DNA of 64,000 nt from Microtetraspora glauca. Its GTDB lineage: Bacteria > Actinomycetota > Actinomycetes > Streptosporangiales > Streptosporangiaceae. Every line of letters starts with the position of its first letter. The stretch's first letter is position 1. The stretch spans positions 62,001 to 126,000 of the forward strand of contig BBYL01000010.1 in the NCBI GenBank assembly GCA_001570385.1, in the 5' to 3' direction. The notes below the pieces were generated by a model, which did not search any database, was not told where the DNA came from, and saw nothing but the letters and a program-made list of their open reading frames with translations. Positions 55,410 through 64,000 of this stretch are shown here, piece after piece. The position numbers were made by a program, and so were the translations under genes.

Positions 55410-55698
55410 GGACCGTCCTATCAGCAAACTTTCAGGTATTACCCAAGATTTACCTACAAAGCACCGCTAGAACATACGTATATGCCGAAGATCGGATGAT
55501 TCCGTACGCTCGGCATCAAAGAATTCCACTAAAGTTGTGACCACAACAGTCCCGTAGATCGATCGGGCACTGTTCCGCGGATCTGCCTCACGGGGCGGCG
55601 ATCCCGCCGGATTCGCCGCGAGGGGAAGCGGATCCGAGGGGCATGGTCCGGCGCTCGCAGACGAGCTCTGGCGGCGTACCACGGAGGTAGACACCCGC
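55410..55698. promoter_or_regulatory. Divergent promoter region of the glycosyltransferase operons
   Basis: 289 bp between divergent starts. Left part is A+T-rich (caaactttcaggtattaccc; aacatacgtatatgccg) and suits promoter use for the minus-strand operon. A palindrome gttgtg-ac-cacaac sits at 55534-55547. No gene. The right part before ATG 55699 is GC-rich. Confidence 0.5.
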
Positions 55699-56805
55699 AT
55701 GCCCACCACCCGTCGGCTCGTCGTGGCCGCCGCGGCGGTCGGTGCGTTGACGCTGGCGGCGTTGACCGTGCTGATCCTGCTGGAGATCCTCGAACTGCTG
55801 GCCGGGCTGACGCTCGGCCTCCTCACCTGCGCGCTCGGCCTGATGCTCCTCGTCACCGTCGCCGTACGGCGGCTCGACGGCAAGGCCCTCCGGATCGACG
55901 GCCGGGTCAAGCGCCAGGAGGTCGTCCTCACCAAGGTCACGGACGCGCTGACCCGCGTCGCCGGAAGGCTGGACCAGGTCGCGGAGGCGACCGAGGCGCA
56001 CGGCTCGCGGCGTGAGGAGGACCTGCGCGCGATCCGCGCCTCGCTCGGAGAGGACCGCGTCAACACGATGCTGGTCCGCCAGGAGATCGAGGGGGCCATC
56101 AGGGACCTCGGGGCGCTGGTGGACACCCGCCTCGACGGTGTCCAGTCGGCCCTGGCCAGGGAGCTCAAGCAGGACTACCGCCAGATCGAGGCGTTCGTCG
56201 ATCTCCGGTCGCTGATCGAGCCCAGGGCGCCCATGCCCGAGCTGAGAGGGTGGGCGGCCTCCCCCGACCTCATGCGACGGCTCGTGACGCACGTCTGCGA
56301 ACACCGGCCCGGGCTCATCGTCGAGTGCGGCAGCGGCTCGTCGAGCGTCTGGCTCGGGTACGCCGTGGAACGTTTCGGGCGGGGCAGGGTCGTCTCGCTG
56401 GAACATGACGAGCGCTATCTGGCCCTCTCCCGCGACCTCGTGCGGGCGCACGGGCTGAGCCACATCATCGAGGTACGGCACGCCCCGCTCCGCCCCTGGC
56501 GGCGCGGGGAGGAGTCCTGGGACTGGTACGACGAGGAGGCCACGCGGGACCTCGACGGGATCGGGCTGCTCCTGGTCGACGGGCCTCCCACGGCGACCGG
56601 GCCACAGGCACGCTATCCGGCGGTCCCCGCGCTGCTGGAGCGGTGCGCCAAGGACGTCCACATCCTCGTCGACGACGCCGCGCGGTCCGACGAACGGGCG
56701 GTGATCAGGCGTTGGCTGGAGGAGTTCCCCCTGGAAGCCGCCGACCACACCGCCGACCACAGGGCCGAGAAGGGTCTCGTGACCCTCACGCTCACCGCGC
56801 CATGA
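55699..56805 (+). CDS. Membrane-anchored coiled-coil protein with methyltransferase domain
   Basis: 368 residues. One hydrophobic hairpin in residues 5-55 (LVVAAAAVGALTLAALTVLI; LLAGLTLGLLTCALGLMLLV), then ~110 residues of coiled coil (VKRQEVVLTKVTDALTRVAG), then a class I SAM-methyltransferase-like fold: LIVECGSGSSSVWLGYAVER, VVSLEHDERYLALSRDLV, GIGLLLVDGPP. The GSGSSS loop and acidic residue after strand 2 support SAM binding. ATGA overlap with the next GT gene. It probably methylates a sugar or glycan end made by the cluster. Confidence 0.85.
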   Translation: MPTTRRLVVAAAAVGALTLAALTVLILLEILELLAGLTLGLLTCALGLMLLVTVAVRRLDGKALRIDGRVKRQEVVLTKVTDALTRVAGRLDQVAEATEAHGSRREEDLRAIRASLGEDRVNTMLVRQEIEGAIRDLGALVDTRLDGVQSALARELKQDYRQIEAFVDLRSLIEPRAPMPELRGWAASPDLMRRLVTHVCEHRPGLIVECGSGSSSVWLGYAVERFGRGRVVSLEHDERYLALSRDLVRAHGLSHIIEVRHAPLRPWRRGEESWDWYDEEATRDLDGIGLLLVDGPPTATGPQARYPAVPALLERCAKDVHILVDDAARSDERAVIRRWLEEFPLEAADHTADHRAEKGLVTLTLTAP

Positions 56806-58451
56806 CCGTTCCGCGTATCCGGCACAACGACTACGGCCGACTGCGACCGCCCGCGCCGGGCCGCTGGGAGCCCCGGCTGTCGGTCAGCGTCGTCATCCCC
56901 GCGTACGAGTGCCAGGAGGCGCTGGACCGGACGCTCGCCGGGCTGGCCGCGCAGACCTACCCGCGTCACCTGATGGACGTCGTGATCGCCGACGATGGCA
57001 GCAGCCCCGCGCTCCGCGTCCCCGCCATCGCCCCGGAGGCCACCCGGATCGTCCGCGTACCCGACGGGTGCTGGGGGCGCGGCTGGGCCAGGCAGACCGG
57101 CGCCGCGGCCGCGACCGGCGACGTCGTCCACTGGGTCGACTCCGACATGATCCTGGCGCGCGACCACGTCGAGGCGCACATGCGATGGCACCACCTGGCG
57201 AGCTACGTCGTGGTCCACGGCCGGGTCCGTTTCGTCGCCGACGACGTGCCCGCCCCCTCGCCCGAGGCCGTCTTCGCCGCGGAGTACGAAGGGACGGCGG
57301 CCTTCGAGGAGGCGAGAGAGCACCACTGGACCACCGAGGTGCTCCGGAAGACCCGGGAGTTGCGCGACGAGGTCAGCGGGGCGTACCGACTGCATTCGGG
57401 GGCGACCACGTCGGTCCCGGCCCGGCTGCTGAAGGCGGCGGGCGGCGTCGACACGTCGCTGAACATGGCCGAGGACACCGACCTCGGGTACCGGCTCGCG
57501 CAGTCGGGCGCCGTGTTCGTCCCCGACTCCGAGGCGCGGGCCTGGCATCTCGGCACGTCCACCGTCATGCGGCGCGAGGATGACGTCCACCGGCACAACT
57601 GGTCGTTCCTCGGCGATCTGATCCCCGACCTGCGGTGGCTGCGCCGCCACCCCCGCCGCCAGTGGGCGGTGCCGTACGCCGAGATGGTGATCGACGCGTA
57701 CGGCGCGTCGTACGAGCGGGTCCGGGCGAGCGTGGACGCCGCCCTGGCGGGGACCGTGGCGGACACCTCGGTGGTGCTCCTCGGGCCGTGGAACCGGCTG
57801 CCCTCCGGGCGCCGCGCGTCGCTCGACGAGCCGATGCTCGACACGCGGCTGGCGTACAACCTGTACGCGCACGAGCCGAGGGTGCGCTTCGCCGAGGCGG
57901 CGGCGCGGAGCTGCGCGCCGACGCCGTTCCGGGTGATCTTCCCCGCCGGGTGGGTTCTCGGCCCCGACTCCCTCGCCCGGCTCGTCGAGCTGGCCCAGCG
58001 CGACGGGTACGGGCTGGTGTCGGTGGCCCTGGAGGAGACCCCGGCGGGCGTCACGGCGCTCAGGCTGGAACGGACCGCCGCGTTCGCGCGGGCCGCGCTG
58101 GTGGCCGAGGGTGAGCTGGGTGGCGCCGCGTCGCCGGACACACCGGTGGGCGAGCGCGGGCCGGGTGGCGCCGCGTCCCTGGACACGCTGGTGGACGAGA
58201 TGTACGGGTCGATCTGGGTGGCGGCGGCCGAATACGGCATCGTCCCCGACGACCAGGCGGAACCGGTGGGCGGCGACCCGGCGAAGTGGCGGGCGAGCGC
58301 GAACAAGTGGCGGTCCGAGGCCACGAAACTGCGGGCGGAGGTGGCCAGGCTGGAGGCCGAACTCCGGCGCGACCGCACCGCCGGCACCGCCGGAGCCGCG
58401 GGCGATCCGCCGCGCAGGGGCAGGCTTCTTCGCGAGTTCAGGCGGCGGTGA
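56802..58451 (+). CDS. Family 2 glycosyltransferase, type A
   Basis: 549 residues from ATG 56802. VPRIRHNDYGRLRPPAPGRW, VSVVIPAYECQEALDRTLAG, VVIADDGSSPALRVP, VVHWVDSDMILARDHVEAHM (DSD) and MAEDTDLGYRLAQSGAVFV. C-terminal coiled coil begins AKWRASANKWRSEATKLRAE. Overlaps the methyltransferase gene upstream (ATGA) and the type B gene downstream. Its domain order equals that of 52432-54273 and 60403-62148. Confidence 0.88.
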   Translation: MTVPRIRHNDYGRLRPPAPGRWEPRLSVSVVIPAYECQEALDRTLAGLAAQTYPRHLMDVVIADDGSSPALRVPAIAPEATRIVRVPDGCWGRGWARQTGAAAATGDVVHWVDSDMILARDHVEAHMRWHHLASYVVVHGRVRFVADDVPAPSPEAVFAAEYEGTAAFEEAREHHWTTEVLRKTRELRDEVSGAYRLHSGATTSVPARLLKAAGGVDTSLNMAEDTDLGYRLAQSGAVFVPDSEARAWHLGTSTVMRREDDVHRHNWSFLGDLIPDLRWLRRHPRRQWAVPYAEMVIDAYGASYERVRASVDAALAGTVADTSVVLLGPWNRLPSGRRASLDEPMLDTRLAYNLYAHEPRVRFAEAAARSCAPTPFRVIFPAGWVLGPDSLARLVELAQRDGYGLVSVALEETPAGVTALRLERTAAFARAALVAEGELGGAASPDTPVGERGPGGAASLDTLVDEMYGSIWVAAAEYGIVPDDQAEPVGGDPAKWRASANKWRSEATKLRAEVARLEAELRRDRTAGTAGAAGDPPRRGRLLREFRRR

Positions 58452-60406
58452 TGTTCGAGCGGATCATCGGGGAGGCCCTTGGGCGCGGCCCCGGCAAGCG
58501 GATCGCCGTGTACTGCGCGGGCGTCGAGTCGCCGGAGAAGCTCGCCGCCGGCGGCGTACGTCACCTCGTCGACCTCGACGGCGACATAGGGGGCGATGAC
58601 ACCGGCGTCATCGGCGGCGCGCCGTCGCCGGAGGACCAGGTGACGGAGGTGCTCGTGTTGGCGCGCACCCCCACGGACCTGCGCCGCGCGGCCACCATGC
58701 ACGCGCTGCTGCCCCGCGCCGAGCGGGTCGTCGTGGTCACGGCCGAGACCCCGCACTGGTATCCGGCGCCCGCGCCGTCGCTCACTCCGGCCCACCGCTG
58801 GCGCACGCTCGCGGAGTTGCGTGTGTACCGGCCGGCGAGCGGCGCCTGGGCGGTCGACGTCCGGTTCTCCGCCGCGACGCCCGCCGGCCGTACCGTCGCC
58901 GCGGCCGCCCGCGCGTTCGCGGGCAACCGCATCGACGGCATCGCGGCACCCGTGGCGGCGCTGACCGGGCCGGGCGCCGCGCACTGGCGGCCCGGGGACC
59001 CGAACGCGTCCCTGGTGGCGCCGGGCGGCCCGCTGCCCATTCGCGTCGGCGCGCCGGGAGGGGATCTCGTGCTGCGCACGTCCCTCGCGGACGGCCTTCC
59101 CGACTGGTCCGGGGACGAGATCCCCGTGGACCTCCCCGCGCCTGGCGAGCTGAGCTGGGAACGCCTCGGGGAGCCGGGAGGGGCGGTGAGCCTGACCATG
59201 GGCTCGGCCGTGGACGTGAACGACATACGGCTGGTGCCCCCGGTGGACGACCGTTCGGTGAACCCGGTGGGTTTCGTCACGACCCCCACGCTCGGCCTCG
59301 GCCATCTGGAGTTGACCGACGGCCGGTGGAGCGTCGTGCACGCCGGGAAGGTCCTGACCCGCTTCGCGGACTCGGGATGCGTCACCGTCACGGACGTCGC
59401 GCGGCTCAGGCAGCTGCGCGGCCTGCGGCTCGACTGGCGGAACGGCCACACGGGGCCGCTGGCCGCCGTACGCGTGGTCGCGTCGCTGGCCGCCGCGGGC
59501 GTCCCCATGATCACCGATGAGCCGCCTCCGTGGGCGGGCGCGCTCGGTGACGGGCTCATCGGCCTGCTCCGCGCGGCGACGCCGGACGACCTGGACGACG
59601 ACCTGCGGCGTGAGGAGCACAGCATCCGGCTCCGCAGGAGAGCGCTCCGCGACCACGGCGTCGAGGCCAGATGGGCGCAGCTCGGCACGCCCGCCCGGCC
59701 GCGCCCGCTCACGTCCGTGCTGCTGACCACCCGCCGTCCGGAGATGGTGCCCTTCGCGCTCGGCCAGGCGGCCCGCCAGCGGGACGCGGACCTGGAGGTG
59801 ATCCTCGCCCTGCACGGGATCCCGCGCGACCATCCGGACGTGGCCTCGGCCGTCGCCGCGTTCGAGCGGCCGATCACGGTCGTGGAGGGCGAGGCGTCGC
59901 TCGCGTTCGGCGCGCTGCTCAACCGGGCGGCGGCGCACGCGTCGGGCTCGTTCCTGCTCAAGATGGACGACGACGACTGGTACGGCCCGGACTTCGTGGC
60001 CGATCTGCTGCTCGCGCACTCCTACTCCGGCGCGAACGTGCTGGGCACGGCCCTGGAGTTCGTCTACCTGTCGTCGATCGACGTCACCGTGCACCGCGAG
60101 CAGGTCACCGAGCAGATCACCAACTTCATCGCGGGCGGAACGATCTTCACCGAACGTACGGCGTTCGACGCTGTCGGCGGCTTCCGCCCGCTCCCCCGCG
60201 CGGTGGACACCCAGTTCCAGCACGCCGTGCAGAGCGCGGGCGGGCAGGTCTACCGCACCCACGGCCTGGGTTACGTCCTGCGGCGCGGCCCCGCGTCCCA
60301 GCACACCTGGCGCGAGCCGATCGGCACCTTCCTGCAGAAGAACAGGCGGCAGTGGCGCGGGTTCCGGCCGAGCGCCCTCATGGAGTCGCCGGAGGGCACG
60401 TCATGA
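58448..60406 (+). CDS. Family 2 glycosyltransferase, type B with long N-terminal domain
   Basis: 652 residues from GTG 58448 (ATG 58451 equally possible), overlapping the upstream gene. The first ~360 residues are an unknown alpha/beta domain (FERIIGEALGRGPGKRIAVY; VDVNDIRLVPPVDDRSVNPV). LRREEHSIRLRRRALRDHG then leads to the GT-A domain: SVLLTTRRPEMVPFALGQAA, FLLKMDDDDWYGPDFVADLL, NFIAGGTIFTERTAFDAVGG, YRTHGLGYVLRRGP. It is the longer relative of 54270-55409. The end overlaps the last GT gene (ATGA). Confidence 0.87.
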   Translation: MMFERIIGEALGRGPGKRIAVYCAGVESPEKLAAGGVRHLVDLDGDIGGDDTGVIGGAPSPEDQVTEVLVLARTPTDLRRAATMHALLPRAERVVVVTAETPHWYPAPAPSLTPAHRWRTLAELRVYRPASGAWAVDVRFSAATPAGRTVAAAARAFAGNRIDGIAAPVAALTGPGAAHWRPGDPNASLVAPGGPLPIRVGAPGGDLVLRTSLADGLPDWSGDEIPVDLPAPGELSWERLGEPGGAVSLTMGSAVDVNDIRLVPPVDDRSVNPVGFVTTPTLGLGHLELTDGRWSVVHAGKVLTRFADSGCVTVTDVARLRQLRGLRLDWRNGHTGPLAAVRVVASLAAAGVPMITDEPPPWAGALGDGLIGLLRAATPDDLDDDLRREEHSIRLRRRALRDHGVEARWAQLGTPARPRPLTSVLLTTRRPEMVPFALGQAARQRDADLEVILALHGIPRDHPDVASAVAAFERPITVVEGEASLAFGALLNRAAAHASGSFLLKMDDDDWYGPDFVADLLLAHSYSGANVLGTALEFVYLSSIDVTVHREQVTEQITNFIAGGTIFTERTAFDAVGGFRPLPRAVDTQFQHAVQSAGGQVYRTHGLGYVLRRGPASQHTWREPIGTFLQKNRRQWRGFRPSALMESPEGTS

Positions 60407-62148
60407 CCCCGTCGGCCCCGTTCACCGGTTCTGCCGCTCCGCGGATCCGGCGCAACGACTACGCGGTCCTCGACGTTCCCTCTCCGGGCGCGTGGGAGCC
60501 CCGCCTGTCGGTCAGCGTGGTCATCCCGGCGCGGAACTGCCAGGAGGAACTGGATCTCACGCTGGCGGCGCTGGCGGCGCAGAGCTACCCGGACCACCTT
60601 CTCGAAGTGATCGCCGTCGACGACGGCAGCGGCCCCCCGCTGCGGCTGCCGCGGATCGCGCCGAGCCGTACCCGCGTCGTGCCGGCCCGTCCCGGTGGCT
60701 GGGGCATCGCCTGGGCCCTCCAGACCGGGACGGCTCTCGCCGAGGGCGACGTCGTCCATCGCGTCGACGCGGACATCCTCCCTTACCGCGATCATGTCGA
60801 GTCGCACATGCGGTGGCACCACCTGGCCGACTACCTGGTCGTCCTCGGGACGCTGCGGTTCGCCGACATGACCGGCGGGCTGCCCTCCCCCTCGGACGTA
60901 CGGGCGGCGGTGGACGCGCGGGACGAGGACGCGCTGTTCGACCTGCCGTCCAGCGCGGCGCACGACTGGTGGGAGGAGCTCGTCGACCAGCACGACGGCT
61001 TCAGGAAGGCCCCCAGCGCGGTCCTGCACCGCATCCACGTCGGGGCGACGGTGTCGCTTCCCGCGGACCTGCTGCGTACGGCGGGCGGGCTGGACACGTC
61101 GCTGGTCCTCGCCGAGGACACCGACCTGGGATACCGGCTCACCCAGACCGGGGCCGTGTTCGTTCCCGACCGAGCCGCCCGGAGCTGGCATCTCGGCAGG
61201 CCGACCGCCATGCTGCGCGGCGACGAGGTCCGGCGGTACAACTCGCCGTTCATCGCGGACCGCATCCCCTATCGGCGGTTCCTTCGCGTCGAGGGCGGGC
61301 GGCAGTGGCTCGTGCCGTACGTCGAGGTGCTCGTGGACGCGTCGGCGGGGGGCTACGAGCGCGTGTCGGGGACCGTCGACACGGCGCTCGTCAGCACCCT
61401 TCCCGACGTCCAGGTGACCCTGACCGGCCCGTGGGACACCCTGGAGAACGAACGGCGGGCGCCGCTGGACGACCCGCGGCTCGACCTCCGGCTCGTCCAG
61501 GGCCGGTACGCGAACGACGGGCGGGTCCGCTTCGCGGTGTCCGCGCCGCCCACGGCGGCCCCCGCGCCCTTCCGGCTGATCTGCCCGCCCGGCTGGGGCG
61601 TCGCGGCCGACACCCTGGACCGCCTGGTCAAGCACGCCGACGAGGGCGACCTCGGGCTGCTGTACGTGGCGCTGGACGAGGACGCCGACGGCGTACTGTG
61701 CGCCCGCCTGGAGCGGACGGCGTCCGTCGCGCGGGCGACGCGCCTGGTCAAGGGCGGCGAGAACCTCGACGACGTCATCCACGAGACCTTCGGGTCCGAA
61801 TGGCTCGACGGGGAGACCTGGGGCTTCACCCGGCTCGACCCGGCGGACCGGCTTCCCCGGAGCAGCCGCAACACCGAGGCCGCCTACTGGAAGGCCCTGG
61901 CCGTCCAGCGCAAGATCGACGGCGGGCGGTTGAAGTCGCGTCTGACGGCCCTCGAAAAGGAGGTCGCCAAGCTGCGGAAGGAAGCCGCGAAGGGCAAGGG
62001 GGACACCGCGCGCTGGCGGGCCAAGGCGGAGCAGTGGCGGGTCGAGGCGGTACGGCTACGGCGCGAGCGGGATCTGACCATCCTGCGCCGGGCGGCCAGG
62101 AAGGCGCAGAACCTGCTCCGCAACCGCGACGAACCCCCATCACGCTGA
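60403..62148 (+). CDS. Family 2 glycosyltransferase, type A, last gene of the operon
   Basis: 581 residues from ATG 60403. PRIRRNDYAVLDVPSPGAW, VSVVIPARNCQEELDLTLAA, VIAVDDGSGPPLRLPRI, VVHRVDADILPYRDHVESHM (DAD) and LAEDTDLGYRLTQTGAVFV. Tail: SRLTALEKEVAKLRKEAAKG, KGDTARWRAKAEQWRVEAVR. Completes the coupled series methyltransferase-A-B-A. It converges on the deacetylase 30 bp away. Confidence 0.88.
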   Translation: MTPSAPFTGSAAPRIRRNDYAVLDVPSPGAWEPRLSVSVVIPARNCQEELDLTLAALAAQSYPDHLLEVIAVDDGSGPPLRLPRIAPSRTRVVPARPGGWGIAWALQTGTALAEGDVVHRVDADILPYRDHVESHMRWHHLADYLVVLGTLRFADMTGGLPSPSDVRAAVDARDEDALFDLPSSAAHDWWEELVDQHDGFRKAPSAVLHRIHVGATVSLPADLLRTAGGLDTSLVLAEDTDLGYRLTQTGAVFVPDRAARSWHLGRPTAMLRGDEVRRYNSPFIADRIPYRRFLRVEGGRQWLVPYVEVLVDASAGGYERVSGTVDTALVSTLPDVQVTLTGPWDTLENERRAPLDDPRLDLRLVQGRYANDGRVRFAVSAPPTAAPAPFRLICPPGWGVAADTLDRLVKHADEGDLGLLYVALDEDADGVLCARLERTASVARATRLVKGGENLDDVIHETFGSEWLDGETWGFTRLDPADRLPRSSRNTEAAYWKALAVQRKIDGGRLKSRLTALEKEVAKLRKEAAKGKGDTARWRAKAEQWRVEAVRLRRERDLTILRRAARKAQNLLRNRDEPPSR

Positions 62149-62178
62149 CATCCGGCCCGCCGATACCGCGCGCACGTC

Positions 62179-63024
62179 CTACGGGGTGACGCTTTCGGCG
62201 GGCACCGGGCGCACCTTGCCGCCCGTCACGTCCGCGATCGTGCGCACCGCGGTGCCTCGGCGCTCGCGCGTGGCCAGCCAGCCGAGGAACTGGTCGAGCA
62301 CCTTCGTGCGGACCGAGTAGGAACCGCATCCCTTCGCGCACACCATGTGGAAGGCGAGCGGGAGCAACCCGCCGCCGTTCTGTTCGGCACGGATCACATG
62401 CCGCTTCATATCCGCGAGGCTCGTGTCGTCGTGCACCGATCCCGGCGTACGGATCTCGTAGACCCTCTCGGGACGGGCCGGCTCGGCCACGACGCAGCCG
62501 CCGCAGGGCTTCGTGGCGATGCCGCCGATCGTCCGCGCGGCGTTGTAGCCGCAGTCCCTGGCGGCCTGCCGGGCGCTCGCGTCCACCGCGCCGTACGGGT
62601 AGGCGAAGGTCCGCACCCGGTAGCCCATCCCGAGCAGGGCGCGCCGGTCGGAGCAGATCGTCGCCGCCTGCTCGTCCGGGCCGAGGTCGGTCAGCCGCTC
62701 GTGGTTCACGGTGTGCCCGCCGATCTCGTGGCCGGCCTTGGCGATCGCGGCCAGCTGGGCGCGGGTGAGCTTGCCCTTCTTCCCGAGGTCGCCGCTGTTG
62801 ACGTAGAAGGTGCCGCGAAGCCCGTGCCTCTCCAGCAACCGCGCGGCCATCGCGTGGCTGCGGTCACCGTCGTCGAACGTGAGGGCGACGACCAGCTCGG
62901 GTGTCCTCGTCGTACGGGGCTTGGGACGCGGCTCGGCCTGCGCGGCGGGCGCGTGCGGCAGCGTCGCGAGGACGAGCAGCGACACCAGCGACGACAGGCA
63001 CAGCGTTCTCCCCAGGACCCTCAT
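62179..63024 (-). CDS. Secreted polysaccharide deacetylase (NodB domain, CE4)
   Basis: 281 residues. Signal peptide LCLSSLVSLLVLATLPHAPA, AQA. NodB motifs: VVALTFDDGDRSHAM (motif 1, catalytic and metal Asp), EIGGHTVNHERLTDLG (metal His pair), RTFAYPYGAVD (motif 3) and LPLAFHMVCA (motif 5 His). The insert CGGCVV and KGCGSY cysteines may form disulfides. It probably removes acetyl groups from a cell-wall or extracellular glycan, and its place next to the GT operon supports that. Confidence 0.9.
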   Translation of the reverse strand: MRVLGRTLCLSSLVSLLVLATLPHAPAAQAEPRPKPRTTRTPELVVALTFDDGDRSHAMAARLLERHGLRGTFYVNSGDLGKKGKLTRAQLAAIAKAGHEIGGHTVNHERLTDLGPDEQAATICSDRRALLGMGYRVRTFAYPYGAVDASARQAARDCGYNAARTIGGIATKPCGGCVVAEPARPERVYEIRTPGSVHDDTSLADMKRHVIRAEQNGGGLLPLAFHMVCAKGCGSYSVRTKVLDQFLGWLATRERRGTAVRTIADVTGGKVRPVPAESVTP

Positions 63025-63086
63025 CGTGCGGACCTCCCCACAGGCGTTCCCGGACAGGAGATCTAGTTTGCCCTACTTTGAATGGC

Positions 63087-64000
63087 TTATGGGCGAATGT
63101 AGGTGCTCCACGTGGGCTCGGAGCCGTTCTTGCGGAGCACGAACCGCTGCCACTTCTCGGCTCCGATCGGGGGACGCTTCTTGGTGAGCACCGCGTAGAC
63201 GTGGCCCGGCTCCCGCTCGGGCAGGTCGTCCACCGACTCCCCCGCGCGCAGCGCGAGCGAGTCGCACCTGGCGATGAACGCCGCCGCCGGATTGACCTCC
63301 AACTGCCCGACGAGCGTGCACGGCTTGCGGACTCCGCGCTTCATCATGTCGCGCACCACGGCCGCCTGGTAGTTCCGTTCCTTCGCCTCGTCACCGGCCA
63401 CCCGCGTCAGGGCGCCCCACTGCACCACGATGTGCGCCGCCAGGACCGCCGCCACCAGGATCGGCGCCACCGGCGCGGAGGCGGGTGACGCCCCACGGCT
63501 TCCCGCGAGGCGGACCAGGAACTCAGCGGCCGGGATCGCCAGCAGCGCGTACACCGGCAGCAGGAAACGGGAGGCGCTGTAGTCCAGCAGGAAGAGGTAC
63601 GGCACGGCGACGCAGAACCCGGTGAGCGCGGCCACGGCGTGCGCGCGTTTCCTCGCGGCCACCACGCCGCAGACGGCCAGCACGGGCAGCACCAGCCACC
63701 AGAGCGCGAGATGCGGATCCTCAAGCGTGGGCGTGCACGGGCGGCAGAACGCGGGCCCGTTGGCCGTCGTGAACTGGTACAGGAAGCCCGGGGCCGGGGA
63801 TATGCCGCCCTGGATCTCACCCGCCGCCCGCCAGCGGGCGATCGGCCCGCCGAAGTCCGTGTACGCCTCGATCACCCAGGGGACGAAGCCCGCCGCCACG
63901 GCCCCGGCGAGCAGGGCGATCGACCGCAGGTCCCTGCGCGCCACGGCCGCCAGCCCCAGGGGCAGGGCCAGCCACAGCGCGTCGCCGGGCCGCAGCAGCG
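63087..64000 (-). CDS. Polytopic membrane glycosyltransferase-like protein, C-terminal part (cut by window edge)
   Basis: Open to the window end, about 304 residues visible. Six or so membrane helices (LWWLVLPVLAVCGVVAARKR; VAALTGFCVAVPYLFLLDYS; FLLPVYALLAIPAAEFLVRL) precede a ~90-residue soluble tail (NYQAAVVRDMMKRGVRKPCT; WQRFVLRKNGSEPTWSTYIR). The pattern SRFLLPVYALLAIPAA is typical of the C-terminal half of GT-C fold (PMT/ArnT-like) enzymes that use lipid-linked sugars. The catalytic N-terminus is outside the window, so this remains probable only. Confidence 0.7.
   Translation of the reverse strand, partial: LLRPGDALWLALPLGLAAVARRDLRSIALLAGAVAAGFVPWVIEAYTDFGGPIARWRAAGEIQGGISPAPGFLYQFTTANGPAFCRPCTPTLEDPHLALWWLVLPVLAVCGVVAARKRAHAVAALTGFCVAVPYLFLLDYSASRFLLPVYALLAIPAAEFLVRLAGSRGASPASAPVAPILVAAVLAAHIVVQWGALTRVAGDEAKERNYQAAVVRDMMKRGVRKPCTLVGQLEVNPAAAFIARCDSLALRAGESVDDLPEREPGHVYAVLTKKRPPIGAEKWQRFVLRKNGSEPTWSTYIRP

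Overview
The window is high-GC actinobacterial chromosome. The order thrC-thrB-rho-rpmE-prfA-prmC-sua5-wecA-atpIBEFHAGDC, the DUF2550 gene after atpC and the PduO-type cobalamin adenosyltransferase are standard for Actinobacteria. The glycosyltransferase array, class F sortase and pSAM2-like integrated element fit a filamentous member such as Streptosporangiales. That placement is inferred from gene content only.

Layout. 1-6.8 kb: two sensor kinase/response regulator pairs, each beside an ABC-2 type exporter, with a TetR regulator between them. 6.82-22.78 kb: an actinomycete integrative and conjugative element (AICE) of about 15.96 kb. It has a large serine integrase, a RepSA-like initiator, a TraB/FtsK translocase, a Pra-like activator, three tiny zinc-ribbon genes coupled between tra and rep, and cargo: a fulvocin C-like Cys-rich protein, an orphan permease, a DUF574 methyltransferase, an XRE/TPR regulator and a HAD phosphatase. 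22.8-23.6 kb: the other half of the disrupted host gene, then pduO. 23.7-31.9 kb: DUF2550 gene and the complete ATP synthase operon. 32-42.5 kb: wecA, glyA, a processive GT2 with a 54-aa partner, sortase F, a repetitive two-gene pair, sua5, prmC, prfA, rpmE. 43-49.2 kb: a secreted protein, rho, thrB, thrC. 49.4-64 kb: six related GT2 glycosyltransferases with a membrane methyltransferase, a beta-propeller-like secreted protein, a polysaccharide deacetylase and a partial membrane glycosyltransferase, suggesting a surface-glycan locus.

The most informative feature is the integration site. The AICE sits inside the Walker A (P-loop) codons of an ABC-2 exporter ATPase gene. The 5' fragment (Met1 to GANGAGKT) lies at 22.76-22.90 kb and the 3' fragment (KTTTMRI onward) at 6.07-6.83 kb. 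A 6-bp identity, gtcttc, marks both junctions. Insertion therefore breaks the ATPase and also separates its promoter side from the downstream permease, kinase and regulator genes. Precise excision would restore the four-gene operon.

Within the AICE, tra, the three zinc-ribbon genes and repSA overlap by 1-4 nt in one translationally coupled unit. A 73-bp repeat occurs three times, and a long imperfect inverted repeat lies next to attR. The best candidate for an undescribed system is the cargo module at 15.4-17.9 kb: a protein with an N-terminal thioredoxin-like domain, a hydrophobic export segment and a C-terminal 12-cysteine fulvocin-like domain, convergent with a polytopic permease that has no ATPase beside it.
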